A stretch of 64,000 nt of DNA. It comes from Akkermansiaceae bacterium (GTDB taxonomy: Bacteria > Verrucomicrobiota > Verrucomicrobiia > Verrucomicrobiales > Akkermansiaceae). Location of the stretch: the NCBI GenBank assembly GCA_028822935.1, contig JAPKCM010000001.1:1-64000 (forward strand). Direction: 5' to 3'. Position 1 is the first letter of the stretch. Each line of letters begins with the position of its first letter. The position numbers were made by a program, and so were the translations under genes. Below the pieces are notes generated by a model. That model worked only from the letters and a program-made list of their open reading frames with translations. It did not search any database and was not told the origin of the DNA. Shown in pieces: positions 35,868-44,248 of this stretch.

Positions 35868-37274
35868 TTAGCTCTTGGGGGTGAGCACCACTTGATCGAC
35901 GGTAAGGCCGGTGAGGACCTCGGTGTTTTCGTCCATGCTCTGCCCGGTGGTGATTTCGCGAGATTCGTTTTTTCCATCGGCGAGCTTCACTTCAACGGTG
36001 GACTTGCCGTCTTTTTTAGTGATTGCCGAAGTGGGGACGGTGAGGGCCTTTTCGTTGTGGTAGGTTACCACTTCGATTTTGCCCTTCATGCCTCCGAGGA
36101 TGGGAGAATCTACAGGGAGCTCGACAGTGAAGGAGGTCTGGTAATTGCCAGTGCCATTTGGAATTTGATCAAGCTGAGTGAGTTGGGCTTTGAACGCTTG
36201 ATCGATGAGTCCTTCGACGGTGGCTGTGGCGGCGTTTCCGATTTTCAGGAGCAAGCGCTTGTCTTGTCCGATCGAGCTGTGGAGCGCGAGGGGAGTGGCG
36301 GCAGGAACTAAGGTCATGAGAGCGCTCTTATTAGGAAGGCTGCCATTTTCCATGAGGAACTTGTCGGTTGCTCCGAGTGACCAGGACCCGTTATTGATTT
36401 CGCCATAATAAACGGTGCCATCAGCTGGAGCGGTGATGGTGAAAAAGGCGGCGTCATCTTTAAGCTCGGCGAGATTTTCATCGGCGATGGCATCGTTGCG
36501 CTTGTCCTTGGCGACGCTGAGGCGTTTTTCATCGAGGATGCGGGGTAGATTGAGTTCTGCCGTTTCGAAGGCGAGGGTGGAGTTATCGAAGCTAGTTTGA
36601 AGATCGGTCGCTTTATGGGGAATCGACTTCTTGAGGGACCAAGCGGTGGACAATTTTGTCTTTTTGAGAGCGAATTTGGCTGCTTTCACGGAAGAGTACT
36701 GTCGTTTGAGGATGATTTCCTCTGTTTCCTCAGTCACGCCATCCTCTTCATACATTTTGAGGAGCTGCTTGAGTTCTTCCTCGTAGTAGGAAAGCGAACG
36801 CTCGGCGGAATCGAGACGCTCACGGGTGGTTTCTTCCTCGAGGGCGCGTCCGGTGTTCGTGAAGTAAGCGAGTGATTCCTCAGCGCGTTCGAGGCTGACG
36901 CGTTGTTGCTCGAGCGCGCGAAGTGTGGTGATTTCGAGATCAGCGAGTTCTCGTTCGGAACGGGCGAGGGCGATCTTGCGCGCGGAGACTCCTTTTTCGG
37001 TTTCTGCGAGGTGCTTCTGATAATCCTCCGGGTCGCATTTGATGAGAATGTCGCCTTTTTTAACGGTTGAGCCGTGGTCGGTGAGCTGTTGAATGAGGTA
37101 GCCGGACCATTGTTGCGGATCGATCTTGAGAACCGTGGCTTCGGTGGGAAGGAAGGTGGCTTCGAGGTCGATGGTCTTTTCGAAGATCGATTCTTGAACA
37201 GTGTGCTCGCCGGCATGGAGCGAGGTGATTACGACGCATGAGGCTGCGCAGGAAATGGGCGAAATGAGTTTCAT
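35868..37274 (-). CDS. HlyD-like membrane-fusion/adaptor protein
   Basis: 468 residues with signal peptide (ISPISCAASCVVITSLHAG). A biotinyl-lipoyl-like half (WSGYLIQQLTDHGSTVKKGD, ILIKCDPEDYQKHL) leads into a long coiled-coil hairpin (about 95-235, rich in Glu, Arg and Leu). The second lipoyl half (FFTITAPADGTVYYGEI) and beta-barrel region (GKIEVVTYHNEKALTVP, SAITKKDGKSTVEV) follow. This is the architecture of periplasmic adaptor proteins of RND or ABC exporters. No pump or outer-membrane channel gene is adjacent; the next gene is the squalene-cyclase-repeat protein, which is an unusual partner. Confidence 0.82.
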   Translation of the reverse strand: MKLISPISCAASCVVITSLHAGEHTVQESIFEKTIDLEATFLPTEATVLKIDPQQWSGYLIQQLTDHGSTVKKGDILIKCDPEDYQKHLAETEKGVSARKIALARSERELADLEITTLRALEQQRVSLERAEESLAYFTNTGRALEEETTRERLDSAERSLSYYEEELKQLLKMYEEDGVTEETEEIILKRQYSSVKAAKFALKKTKLSTAWSLKKSIPHKATDLQTSFDNSTLAFETAELNLPRILDEKRLSVAKDKRNDAIADENLAELKDDAAFFTITAPADGTVYYGEINNGSWSLGATDKFLMENGSLPNKSALMTLVPAATPLALHSSIGQDKRLLLKIGNAATATVEGLIDQAFKAQLTQLDQIPNGTGNYQTSFTVELPVDSPILGGMKGKIEVVTYHNEKALTVPTSAITKKDGKSTVEVKLADGKNESREITTGQSMDENTEVLTGLTVDQVVLTPKS

Positions 37275-37288
37275 CGAGGTTAGGGTGA

Positions 37289-37963
37289 TTAACGATTTCC
37301 GTAGTAGTTCCCTTTGCGCGCGAGGTAAAGAGTGCGGTTTTTTTTCGACTTGTCGGAGAGGGGTGCGAACTCGTGAACGACTTCGAAGCCACCGCGCTGG
37401 AGCGCTTTTTTGAGGCTGGGATTGAGCCGGGTGCCGATCAGGCCGAGGAAGCCTCCGGCTTTGAGCATTTGGTGGATATTTCCCAGACTCACGGGATGGA
37501 CTGGCTTGTATCCGGAAGGAGAGAGTCCTTCGAGAAGGTCCATGTCCATGACGACAGCCTGGCTACCGGAATACTTTTCAGGGATGGGGTTAAATGGACT
37601 GAGTGTCTCGATGTGAACACGCTCGTCATCGAGGGGATTTTCTTCCAGATGTTCCTGGAGCCAATCGGGAAGCTCTTTTGCTTCGGGGAAAATAACGAAG
37701 TCTGCTTTTTCCTGTGGGAGATAGTGCCGTGCTGCTGCGACGCCATGGCCAAAACCGAGACCGAGAAAGAGGATGCGGGGTTGCTTGGCGGCCCGGAAGG
37801 GCTGGCAGATCATCTGGACGAGATCATGTGCCGGTCGGCCAAGATGCTGGGCATCGACTTGCCGCCCTTCGCATTCAAGAAAGTGACGACCGTCATGCTC
37901 AATTAGATCAAGAGTGAGACGGGAATAGGCCTGAGCTTGTGCAACGATGTTACGAGGTTTCAT
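37289..37963 (-). CDS. Spermidine-synthase-like SAM-binding protein
   Basis: 224 residues, cytoplasmic. ILFLGLGFGHGVAAARHYLP is a Rossmann-type SAM or decarboxy-SAM binding loop. ADFVIFPEAKELPDWL and AVVMDMDLLEGLSPSGY follow, then the methyltransferase-like end MLKAGGFLGLIGTRLN and GFEVVHEFAPLSDK. The overall order matches the spermidine synthase/methyltransferase superfamily, but the synthase catalytic Asp motif is not obvious, so a methyltransferase is equally possible. It lies 14 bp upstream of the HlyD-like gene and may share its transcript. Confidence 0.7.
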   Translation of the reverse strand: MKPRNIVAQAQAYSRLTLDLIEHDGRHFLECEGRQVDAQHLGRPAHDLVQMICQPFRAAKQPRILFLGLGFGHGVAAARHYLPQEKADFVIFPEAKELPDWLQEHLEENPLDDERVHIETLSPFNPIPEKYSGSQAVVMDMDLLEGLSPSGYKPVHPVSLGNIHQMLKAGGFLGLIGTRLNPSLKKALQRGGFEVVHEFAPLSDKSKKNRTLYLARKGNYYGNR

Positions 37964-38033
37964 AGGTGGTCCTCAAAAGGACAAGAGGCTTTTCTTGTCA
38001 AGGGGGGCAGATATCCAGTAGAAAAAGAGAGTA

Positions 38034-38360
38034 ATGAGTGAAGAACAAGGAAATCCCGCCCCTCAGCCCTCAGATTCTCAGCCTCCAGCACCTAGTCAGG
38101 GAGCTCCTGCTCCTGTTCCTAGTGCAGACAAAAAGGTCCTTGCCGGGATTCTTTCGATTTTTCTTGGAGGTTGGGGAATTCATAAGTTTGTTTTGGGATA
38201 TACCAAAGAGGGAATCATTATGCTGATTATTGGATTACTGACCTGTTGGATTTTCCCGGTCATGTGCGTGATTGGAATCATTGAAGGAATTATTTACCTC
38301 ACGAAATCTGATGAGGAGTTTGTTGCGACCTACGTGAAAGGGCGCAGAGGCTGGTTCTAG
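38034..38360 (+). CDS. TM2-domain protein
   Basis: 108 residues. A Pro/Gln/Ala-rich N-terminus (about 1-35) precedes a TM2 domain: KVLAGILSIFLGGWGIHKFV, then LGYTKEGIIMLIIGLL and CWIFPVMCVIGIIEGIIYL. TM2 proteins have two short helices joined by a tight turn and unknown function. A single gene, divergent from the SAM-binding protein. Confidence 0.9.
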   Translation: MSEEQGNPAPQPSDSQPPAPSQGAPAPVPSADKKVLAGILSIFLGGWGIHKFVLGYTKEGIIMLIIGLLTCWIFPVMCVIGIIEGIIYLTKSDEEFVATYVKGRRGWF

Positions 38361-38485
38361 GTTCTGTATGTGAGTGACTTTTTAATGAGAGGCGATATTT
38401 ACTCTTACGATATCCATTAATCGTTGGATTTTAATGTATTTCACAGTTCATTTGAATCATTTTAATTAGTGGGGAGGTTTTTAAA

Positions 38486-38528
38486 GGGCTGCCTGCGGGC
38501 AGCTCCTTGTGGTTCCCCAAAGTGGGGT
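38486..38528 (+). promoter_or_regulatory. Two tandem hairpins before the ABC permease gene
   Basis: GCTGCC (38488-38493) pairs with GGCAGC (38498-38503) and CCCC pairs with GGGG at 38515-38528. Neither has a U-tract. They lie 16-58 bp before the permease start and could form a leader structure; no known riboswitch is recognised. Confidence 0.3.
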
Positions 38529-38543
38529 TAAACTCCGTCCCTG

Positions 38544-39389
38544 ATGATTTTCCTTCGGCAGCTATTCGGTGAATTGCACAAACTCTTCGCGCGTCGACGC
38601 ACTTATATTGGCTACGTCGTTTTTCTCGTCTTTGAGGCTCTTCTTCTCACTTTGTGGGTAAAGCTCGGTCGGGAACAGGTCGAGAAGCTGGCTGAGAGGA
38701 ATTTGATTCCGGTGGAAGAGCTCTACTCCTCACTGACTTCAACTTACTGGATTATGGGTTGGAGTATGTTCCTTCTCGGTTCGATCTACTTCGCTCTTGT
38801 GGCGGGAGATATCGTGGCGAAGGAATCGGAGGATGGAAATATGCGCATGGTGCTGGCGCGGCCGGTTTCGCGGCTTCGTGTTCTTTTGCTGAAGTATGCG
38901 GCGGCCATCATTTACACCGTGACCTTCGTCATCTTCGTCGGGGTGAGTGGCTACGCGATGTCGGTGGCCGCGATGGGTTGGGAAGGGGGACTTTTCATCT
39001 GGAATCCCGATATGTTTATCCTCGCGGTTTATCCCGACTGGAGCGAGGGCTTCATCAGGTTGTTCGCGGGAGCCTGTTTTATGGGAGTGAGCATGTGCGT
39101 CGTGACCTCGCTGGGATTCTTCTTCTCCTGCATGAAAATGAAACCAGCGGCGGCTACGATTATGGCGCTCAGTGTATTCTTTATCGATTTTGTGCTCCAG
39201 AACGTTCCTTTTTTGGCGGATTTTAAGGAATCGTTTATCACCTTCCGGATGTCGGCCTGGGTCTATCTCATGGCGGAACAAATCCCGTGGGCTCGAGTCA
39301 TCGAAAGCTATGCCATCCTGATGGGACTCAACGTGAGTCTTTTCGTGATGGGATGGATGATCTTCCAATCGCGCGATTTCAAAACCTAG
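38544..39389 (+). CDS. ABC-2-type transporter permease
   Basis: 281 residues with about six membrane helices (YIGYVVFLVFEALLLTLWV; MGWSMFLLGSIYFALVAGDI; AAIIYTVTFVIFVGVSGYAM; GVSMCVVTSLGFFFSCM and more). DIVAKESEDGNMRMVLARPV is the ABC-2/NatB-like signature loop that follows helix 2. The cognate ATPase is not next to it, which is odd for this family. The substrate is unknown. Confidence 0.85.
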   Translation: MIFLRQLFGELHKLFARRRTYIGYVVFLVFEALLLTLWVKLGREQVEKLAERNLIPVEELYSSLTSTYWIMGWSMFLLGSIYFALVAGDIVAKESEDGNMRMVLARPVSRLRVLLLKYAAAIIYTVTFVIFVGVSGYAMSVAAMGWEGGLFIWNPDMFILAVYPDWSEGFIRLFAGACFMGVSMCVVTSLGFFFSCMKMKPAAATIMALSVFFIDFVLQNVPFLADFKESFITFRMSAWVYLMAEQIPWARVIESYAILMGLNVSLFVMGWMIFQSRDFKT

Positions 39390-39427
39390 GCATTGCCTGT
39401 GCGAAATGCGGTGCTTGAATACAGGCC

Positions 39428-40507
39428 ATGACGAAAGCCGAAAAAGACTTCCTCTTCAATCTTCTCGAAACTCCAAGCCCGACGGGATTTGAAATGCCCG
39501 GCCAGCGGGTTTGGGCGAAATATATTGGGAAGTTCGCTGACTCGGTGGAGTGCGATGCTTACGGATCTACTTGGGCGACTTTGAAAGGAAAGAGTGATAA
39601 GATCGTGATGCTTGAAGCGCACGCAGATGAGATCGGCTATATGGTCAAGGCCATCACGAAAGACGGATTTATCTACCTTGATCGGGTGGGAGGAAGCGAT
39701 GCTGCGACTGGCCAGGGACGACGTTTGCAAATTCTTGGGGACAAGGGAGTGGTTAAAGGAATCATTGGGAATACCGCAATTCATCTTCGTCGGGATTCAT
39801 TGGGTTCGGAAAAAGCGCCTCAGATCCATGAACTTTGGGTCGATGTAGGAGCGTCGAATCCGGAGGGTGTGGCCAAGCTCGGTTTGCGCGTCGGGCATCC
39901 GGCGGTTTATGTCGATGGTCCCATGGATCTCGGGAAGGACCGTCTCGTGAGTCGTGCTGTTGATAATCGAATCGGTGGATACATCATTGCCCAGGCGATG
40001 AAGAAGATTGCGGCGTCCAAGATCAAGCCAGCTTTTACCTTGGTGTGTCTCAATGCTGTGCAGGAGGAGATTGGCGGATATGGGGCTAAAATGGCGACCC
40101 ACCGTTTGAATCCTGACGTTTGTCTTTGCACCGACGTGACCCATGCCACTGATACTCCGGGTTTGAGTGATCAGAAGCATGGAAAAGTGACCTTGGGTGG
40201 TGGTCCGACCGTGACTCATGGAACGGCGAGTCATCCGTTGGTGGTTGAACGATTGACGGATGTTGCCGAGAAGAAAAAAATTCCACTACAACATGAGGCC
40301 TCCAGCCGATTCACGGGAACGGATACCGATAGCATTTATCACTCCCGTGATGGCGTGCCCAGTGCCTTGGTTTCTCTCCCTCTCCGCTGCATGCACTCGG
40401 TGGTAGAGATGGCCCATTATGGCGATATTCAGCAAACGATTGATCTCATGGCGGACTTTGTATCCACCTTGAAACCAAAGGATCTTTTTCATCAATCACT
40501 CAAGTGA
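39428..40507 (+). CDS. M42-family aminopeptidase
   Basis: 359 residues. Metallo-aminopeptidase of the glutamyl aminopeptidase/endoglucanase M family, cytoplasmic, forming large tetrahedral complexes in studied members. Metal and catalytic motifs are AHADEIG at 64-70 (metal His and catalytic Asp), RAVDNRIGG (bridging Asp), the catalytic Glu pair in VQEEIGGYG, TDVTHATDTPG, and the last ligand in SLPLRCMHSVVEM. Releases N-terminal residues from peptides. Starts 38 bp after the permease gene; a shared transcript is possible. Confidence 0.93.
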   Translation: MTKAEKDFLFNLLETPSPTGFEMPGQRVWAKYIGKFADSVECDAYGSTWATLKGKSDKIVMLEAHADEIGYMVKAITKDGFIYLDRVGGSDAATGQGRRLQILGDKGVVKGIIGNTAIHLRRDSLGSEKAPQIHELWVDVGASNPEGVAKLGLRVGHPAVYVDGPMDLGKDRLVSRAVDNRIGGYIIAQAMKKIAASKIKPAFTLVCLNAVQEEIGGYGAKMATHRLNPDVCLCTDVTHATDTPGLSDQKHGKVTLGGGPTVTHGTASHPLVVERLTDVAEKKKIPLQHEASSRFTGTDTDSIYHSRDGVPSALVSLPLRCMHSVVEMAHYGDIQQTIDLMADFVSTLKPKDLFHQSLK

Positions 40508-40553
40508 TTCGTTTTTCTTGAACTTAGCACGGCGCTAATGGTCTAATAGCTAC

Positions 40554-41447
40554 ATGCAGCGCCGAAAAACTCGCAAAGGATACTGGTGGTGGTCGTGGCT
40601 TGTTGCCATTTTTGCGGCCGGAGGAACAATAGGCGGCTGGTTCGTGGGAGAGAGCTTATGGAAAAAATCGCCCAAAAATTATATTTCTTCGGCGTTGATT
40701 AAGGTGGATATTATTCCGACCTACGTGGAGGCTGGTGCCCGTGAACAGATGGTGGATGGGCTTTTGAATGCCGAGGAGGTAGAGATCCTTGCCAGCCTCA
40801 AGTCGGTCCATTTTCTAACCATGCTGGCTACAAGTGCGAATCTTTGGGAGCGATGGGGAGTAGAAGAAAATGAGGGCCTTAAGCGCTTACGGAAATCGCT
40901 GCAGTTTAATCTCAATAAAGATAAGGAGCTGATTGTCGATGTTTCCCGGAGCACGCCCGAAGATGCCTTGGAGCTTGCCAAGACAACTGCCGAAACGACC
41001 TTGTGGGGTCTTCAACAGCTTGCCGAATTGCGCAAGGTTGAAGGCTTGCGACTGATGAAAGAGGATCTTGCGGGTATTAAGAGAGAAGTCGATGACTCGA
41101 CTGCGGAATTGGCTGCCGTCCTTAAACGCACAGGAGCTCCCATAGAACCGAAAGAGGGGATGAATCTCGATGACTTTGCCTTTGTTGAAGGGGTCGTTGA
41201 GGCCAAGGTTGTCTGGGAAACCGCCTTAGCAGATCTTAAAGTTAAAAAGAAAGAACTCCTGCCGATGAAGTTGCACTGGGAGCGTAAGGTAAAGGAGCCG
41301 ATACTGCTTGAAGAACCTCAGCTTCCTACACGGATCAGTTTTTCTCAAAAAGAAGACTACCAGACGCAAGGAGCGGTGGCTGGAGTTTCGGTGGGCATTG
41401 TTTTGGGCCTGCTCGCGATGTTAGTGTGCTGGAAGATTTTCAGTTAA
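40554..41447 (+). CDS. Wzz/chain-length-determinant-like membrane protein
   Basis: 297 residues. N-terminal (WLVAIFAAGGTIGGWFVGES) and C-terminal (GAVAGVSVGIVLGLLAMLVC) membrane helices flank a ~210-residue periplasmic region with heptad-rich helices (ELAKTTAETTLWGLQQLAEL; LRLMKEDLAGIKREVDDST). After helix 1 comes YISSALIKVDIIPTY, as in Wzz domains. This is the topology of polysaccharide co-polymerases, but no polysaccharide genes are near and the Pro-rich motif before the second helix is short (EPQLPTRIS). Role inferred only from shape. Confidence 0.65.
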   Translation: MQRRKTRKGYWWWSWLVAIFAAGGTIGGWFVGESLWKKSPKNYISSALIKVDIIPTYVEAGAREQMVDGLLNAEEVEILASLKSVHFLTMLATSANLWERWGVEENEGLKRLRKSLQFNLNKDKELIVDVSRSTPEDALELAKTTAETTLWGLQQLAELRKVEGLRLMKEDLAGIKREVDDSTAELAAVLKRTGAPIEPKEGMNLDDFAFVEGVVEAKVVWETALADLKVKKKELLPMKLHWERKVKEPILLEEPQLPTRISFSQKEDYQTQGAVAGVSVGIVLGLLAMLVCWKIFS

Positions 41448-41454
41448 AGGGGGC

Positions 41455-42570
41455 CTACTTGGAGATGACACAGCGGAATCCGGTGTGATTCGAGGGCGCG
41501 AGTGACTCGGAGAAATGCCGGGCTGCCGGGCGGTAGCGGAGGCAGTAGGTGTAGTGACAGAGGAAGGAGCCTCCCTTGGTCACGTGGAGCTTCGAGAGCT
41601 CATCGGGATCTTCTTCAGGCCATTGGCCATAGTTTAGAAAGTGGCCGATCATGGGCTCGCTCACTCCAGTAGGGGGAGATTGGCCGGTGGCAATAAAGAG
41701 TTCGTAGGCATCGGGTCGATAGAAGTCCTGACAGTGTTCCCAAACATTGCCCGACACGTCGTAGAGACCGTAGCCATTGGGCGGGTAGCTCTTCACTGGA
41801 GCAGAACCAGCGTAGCCATCAACTCCGGAGTCATTTTCAGGAAAATCTCCGGTGAAAATATTGGCGTGCCATTTTCCGGAGTCGTCCTGAAACTCGTTGC
41901 CCCAGACGTAGGTGTTTTGATCGAGTCCTCCACGGGCGGCTCGTTCCCATTCGGCTTCGGTGGGGAGGCGTTTGCCAATCCAGGCCGCATAGGCTTGAGC
42001 GTCTTCCCAAGTGACACAGACGACGGGATGATCCATTTTTTCGGAAATGTCGGACTCAGGTCCAAGAGGGTGCCGCCAGCTCGCATCAGGAACCATTTGC
42101 CACCACTGCCAAACAGCGTCGCGGATTCGGAGCTCAACCTTCTCCGGCGGGGAGCGGAAAACAAGTGCGCCTGGCTTAAGGGCCTCGGGTGGGGCGAGAG
42201 GAAAATCGACGGCGCTCCATCCTTTTTCTGCTTGGGTGATCCAACCGGTGGCCTCGACGAATTTGAGAAACTCGGCATTGGTGACCTCATGTTCGTCCAT
42301 GTGGAATGCTTCGACGGTGACCTCATGGGCTGGAAATTCTTCAGGGAACATGGCGGCGTCGCCTTCCCCTTTGTTGGTTCCGCGGGTGTAGGTGCCACCA
42401 GGGATTAAGACCATTCCCTCGGGGCTTTTCTCCAAATCTCTTTCCCTCAGATTACTTGCTTCCTTAACTGCTGGATCTGTGGTGGCGGTGCTTGCGTCGT
42501 CTTTTTGATCACACGAAGAGATCGCAAAGAGAGCGATTAGCGTGAGAAAGGGGGGAGGGGGAAATTTCAT
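41455..42570 (-). CDS. Lipoprotein formylglycine-generating enzyme (SUMF1 family)
   Basis: 371 residues from the ATG at 42570; a TTG one codon upstream is possible. Lipoprotein signal with lipobox I-S-S-C (Cys20). The FGE-sulfatase domain shows MVLIPGGTYTRGTN, HMDEHEVTNAEFLKFV, HPVVCVTWEDAQAYAAWIGK, RLPTEAEWERAARGG, GYGLYDVSGNVWEHC and the C-terminal active-site block KGGSFLCHYTYCLRYRPAAR. In true FGE two cysteines five residues apart bind copper and oxidise the sulfatase Cys; here Cys338 and Cys343 have exactly this spacing, unlike many SUMF1 relatives that lack the pair. Lipid anchoring puts it outside the cytoplasm. A sulfatase with the target motif is encoded at 3098-5290. Confidence 0.88.
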   Translation of the reverse strand: MKFPPPPFLTLIALFAISSCDQKDDASTATTDPAVKEASNLRERDLEKSPEGMVLIPGGTYTRGTNKGEGDAAMFPEEFPAHEVTVEAFHMDEHEVTNAEFLKFVEATGWITQAEKGWSAVDFPLAPPEALKPGALVFRSPPEKVELRIRDAVWQWWQMVPDASWRHPLGPESDISEKMDHPVVCVTWEDAQAYAAWIGKRLPTEAEWERAARGGLDQNTYVWGNEFQDDSGKWHANIFTGDFPENDSGVDGYAGSAPVKSYPPNGYGLYDVSGNVWEHCQDFYRPDAYELFIATGQSPPTGVSEPMIGHFLNYGQWPEEDPDELSKLHVTKGGSFLCHYTYCLRYRPAARHFSESLAPSNHTGFRCVISK

Positions 42571-42620
42571 CAATGCGGGTTGGACTTGGTTTTAGAGGAA
42601 GGAGCCATTTAAATAAGACC

Positions 42621-43391
42621 GTGTCCAAGACGAAATTTCGCCCCTGTATTGATCTCCACGAGGGGAAGGTAAAACAGATCGTGGGCGGGACGCTCAATGA
42701 CGAGGGAGCCAAGGAGAACTTCGTCTCCGAAAAGTCTCCGCATTGGTATGCCAAGAAGTTTCGTGATGATTCCCTGTTGGGAGGGCACGTGATCCAATTG
42801 GGCCCCGGGAATCAGGATGCCGCACGCGAGGCTCTCGCTGCTTGGCCGGGTGGACTTCAAATCGGTGGAGGAATTGGACTGGAGAACGCTAGAGAATGGA
42901 TTGATGCGGGGGCGGGGCAGGTAATTGTCACCTCCTGGCTCTTTGATAAAGAAGGGCGCTTTTTAAAGGAGCGTCTGGTGAAGCTTGCCGAAGAGGTGGG
43001 AAAAGAACGTGTTGTAGTTGATCTGAGCTGTCGCAAGGTTGCCGATGGCTGGAAGGTCGCGATGAATCGCTGGCAGACGATTACTGAAATGCCCATCACT
43101 CTTGCGGTGATCGAAGAGCTGTCGGATTATTGTGGCGAATTTTTGATTCACGCTGCTGATGTTGAAGGGATTTGTGGCGGAGTGGACGAGGAACTTGTGG
43201 CTCTCCTGGGAAAGTGGCGGGGCTGCCCGATTACTTATGCCGGTGGGGTCCGCGGGCTCGACGACTTGCAGTTGATCAACGAAGCTAGTGGCGGTTGGCT
43301 CGATGCTACCGTCGGAAGCGCGCTCGACCTTTTTGGTGGAAGTGGTGTGACCTATGAGGAACTGATACAATGGAACCAACACGATGAATGA
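42621..43391 (+). CDS. hisA: Eukaryote-type phosphoribosylformimino-AICAR ribotide isomerase
   Basis: Histidine biosynthesis, ProFAR to PRFAR isomerisation, cytoplasmic beta-alpha barrel. Sequence order fits the HIS6-type (yeast/plant-like) HisA rather than the common bacterial form: FRPCIDLHEGKVKQIVGGTL, HVIQLGPGNQDAAREAL, GGLQIGGGIGLENAREWIDA, VIVTSWLFD, VVVDLSCRK, LIHAADVEGICGGVDEELV and ITYAGGVRGLDDL. I prefer the GTG at 42621 (VSKTKFRP) because HIS6 proteins begin just before the CIDLH motif; the ATG at 42573 adds 16 residues. Its stop overlaps mtfA by 8 bp. No other his genes are in the window. Confidence 0.9.
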   Translation: MSKTKFRPCIDLHEGKVKQIVGGTLNDEGAKENFVSEKSPHWYAKKFRDDSLLGGHVIQLGPGNQDAAREALAAWPGGLQIGGGIGLENAREWIDAGAGQVIVTSWLFDKEGRFLKERLVKLAEEVGKERVVVDLSCRKVADGWKVAMNRWQTITEMPITLAVIEELSDYCGEFLIHAADVEGICGGVDEELVALLGKWRGCPITYAGGVRGLDDLQLINEASGGWLDATVGSALDLFGGSGVTYEELIQWNQHDE

Positions 43392-44199
43392 TGCTCTAGG
43401 CTGGATCGCGCTCATGGCAGGAGGTGTCTTTTTCACTGTCGTTTTACTTCGGAAGTTTCGTCGTCTGCAGCAGATCGCGGATCGGGAAGATTTGCGCAGA
43501 CTTCAGTTGAGTGATGCCGATTGGGAAGTTCTGGGCCAGAAGGCTCGCTTGGTTCGGAAAGCACCACTCGAGGTCAGAAAGCGATTGGAGGGAATTATCG
43601 AGGTTCTCATGGCGGAAAAGAACTTTGAGGCCTGTGGAGAATTAGAAAAGATCACCGATGAAATGAAGCTGGTGGTGATGGCTCAGGCGGCCTTGATTTT
43701 GGTGGGGCGTGAGCACGACTATTTTTCGATGTTGAAAAGCGTCCTTATTTATCCCGAAGCCTATCAAGCGAAAGGGCACGGTGGTGATGAGCAAGTGCGG
43801 CTGGGTGAGAGTTGGAGTTCCGGGAGTATCGTTCTCTCGTGGAAGAGCGTGGTGAAAGGCGGGGAGGATCCCGGCGACGGGCGCAATGTGGTCTTGCATG
43901 AGTTTTCCCATCAATTGGATCAAGCTAACCCTGCGAGTGCCGGAGTTCCAATTTTGAAATCTAAAGTGGACTATCGCGAATGGGCGGAGGCCTTTGGGGA
44001 CGCTTACAAGGAATTTGTTGATCGGGTGGACGCGGGTGGACGCACGGTTTTGGATAAATATGGCGCGACGAACCCGGCGGAGTTTTTCGCGGTTGGGACG
44101 GAGACCTTTTTCGAAAAGGGAAAGCAGCTTCGGGAGCACTATCCGGAAGTGTATCGCGAATTTAAGGATTATTACGGGCTCGATCCGGCCGAATGGTAG
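43384..44199 (+). CDS. MtfA-like zinc peptidase
   Basis: 271 residues. An N-terminal membrane helix (LGWIALMAGGVFFTVVLLRK) precedes an MtfA/DUF980-type domain with the zinc motif H-E-F-S-H in NVVLHEFSHQLDQ, a WSSGSIVLSW block, and PAEFFAVGTETFFEK, which supplies the third ligand Glu. E. coli MtfA inactivates the Mlc repressor and has aminopeptidase activity; here it carries a membrane anchor, as in many non-enteric relatives. Coupled to hisA by an 8-bp overlap. Confidence 0.9.
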   Translation: MNDALGWIALMAGGVFFTVVLLRKFRRLQQIADREDLRRLQLSDADWEVLGQKARLVRKAPLEVRKRLEGIIEVLMAEKNFEACGELEKITDEMKLVVMAQAALILVGREHDYFSMLKSVLIYPEAYQAKGHGGDEQVRLGESWSSGSIVLSWKSVVKGGEDPGDGRNVVLHEFSHQLDQANPASAGVPILKSKVDYREWAEAFGDAYKEFVDRVDAGGRTVLDKYGATNPAEFFAVGTETFFEKGKQLREHYPEVYREFKDYYGLDPAEW

Positions 44200-44248
44200 C
44201 AGGTCTTTCGCATTGTCAAAGCAGCCCTGCTGGGAGATGCTCGAACTG

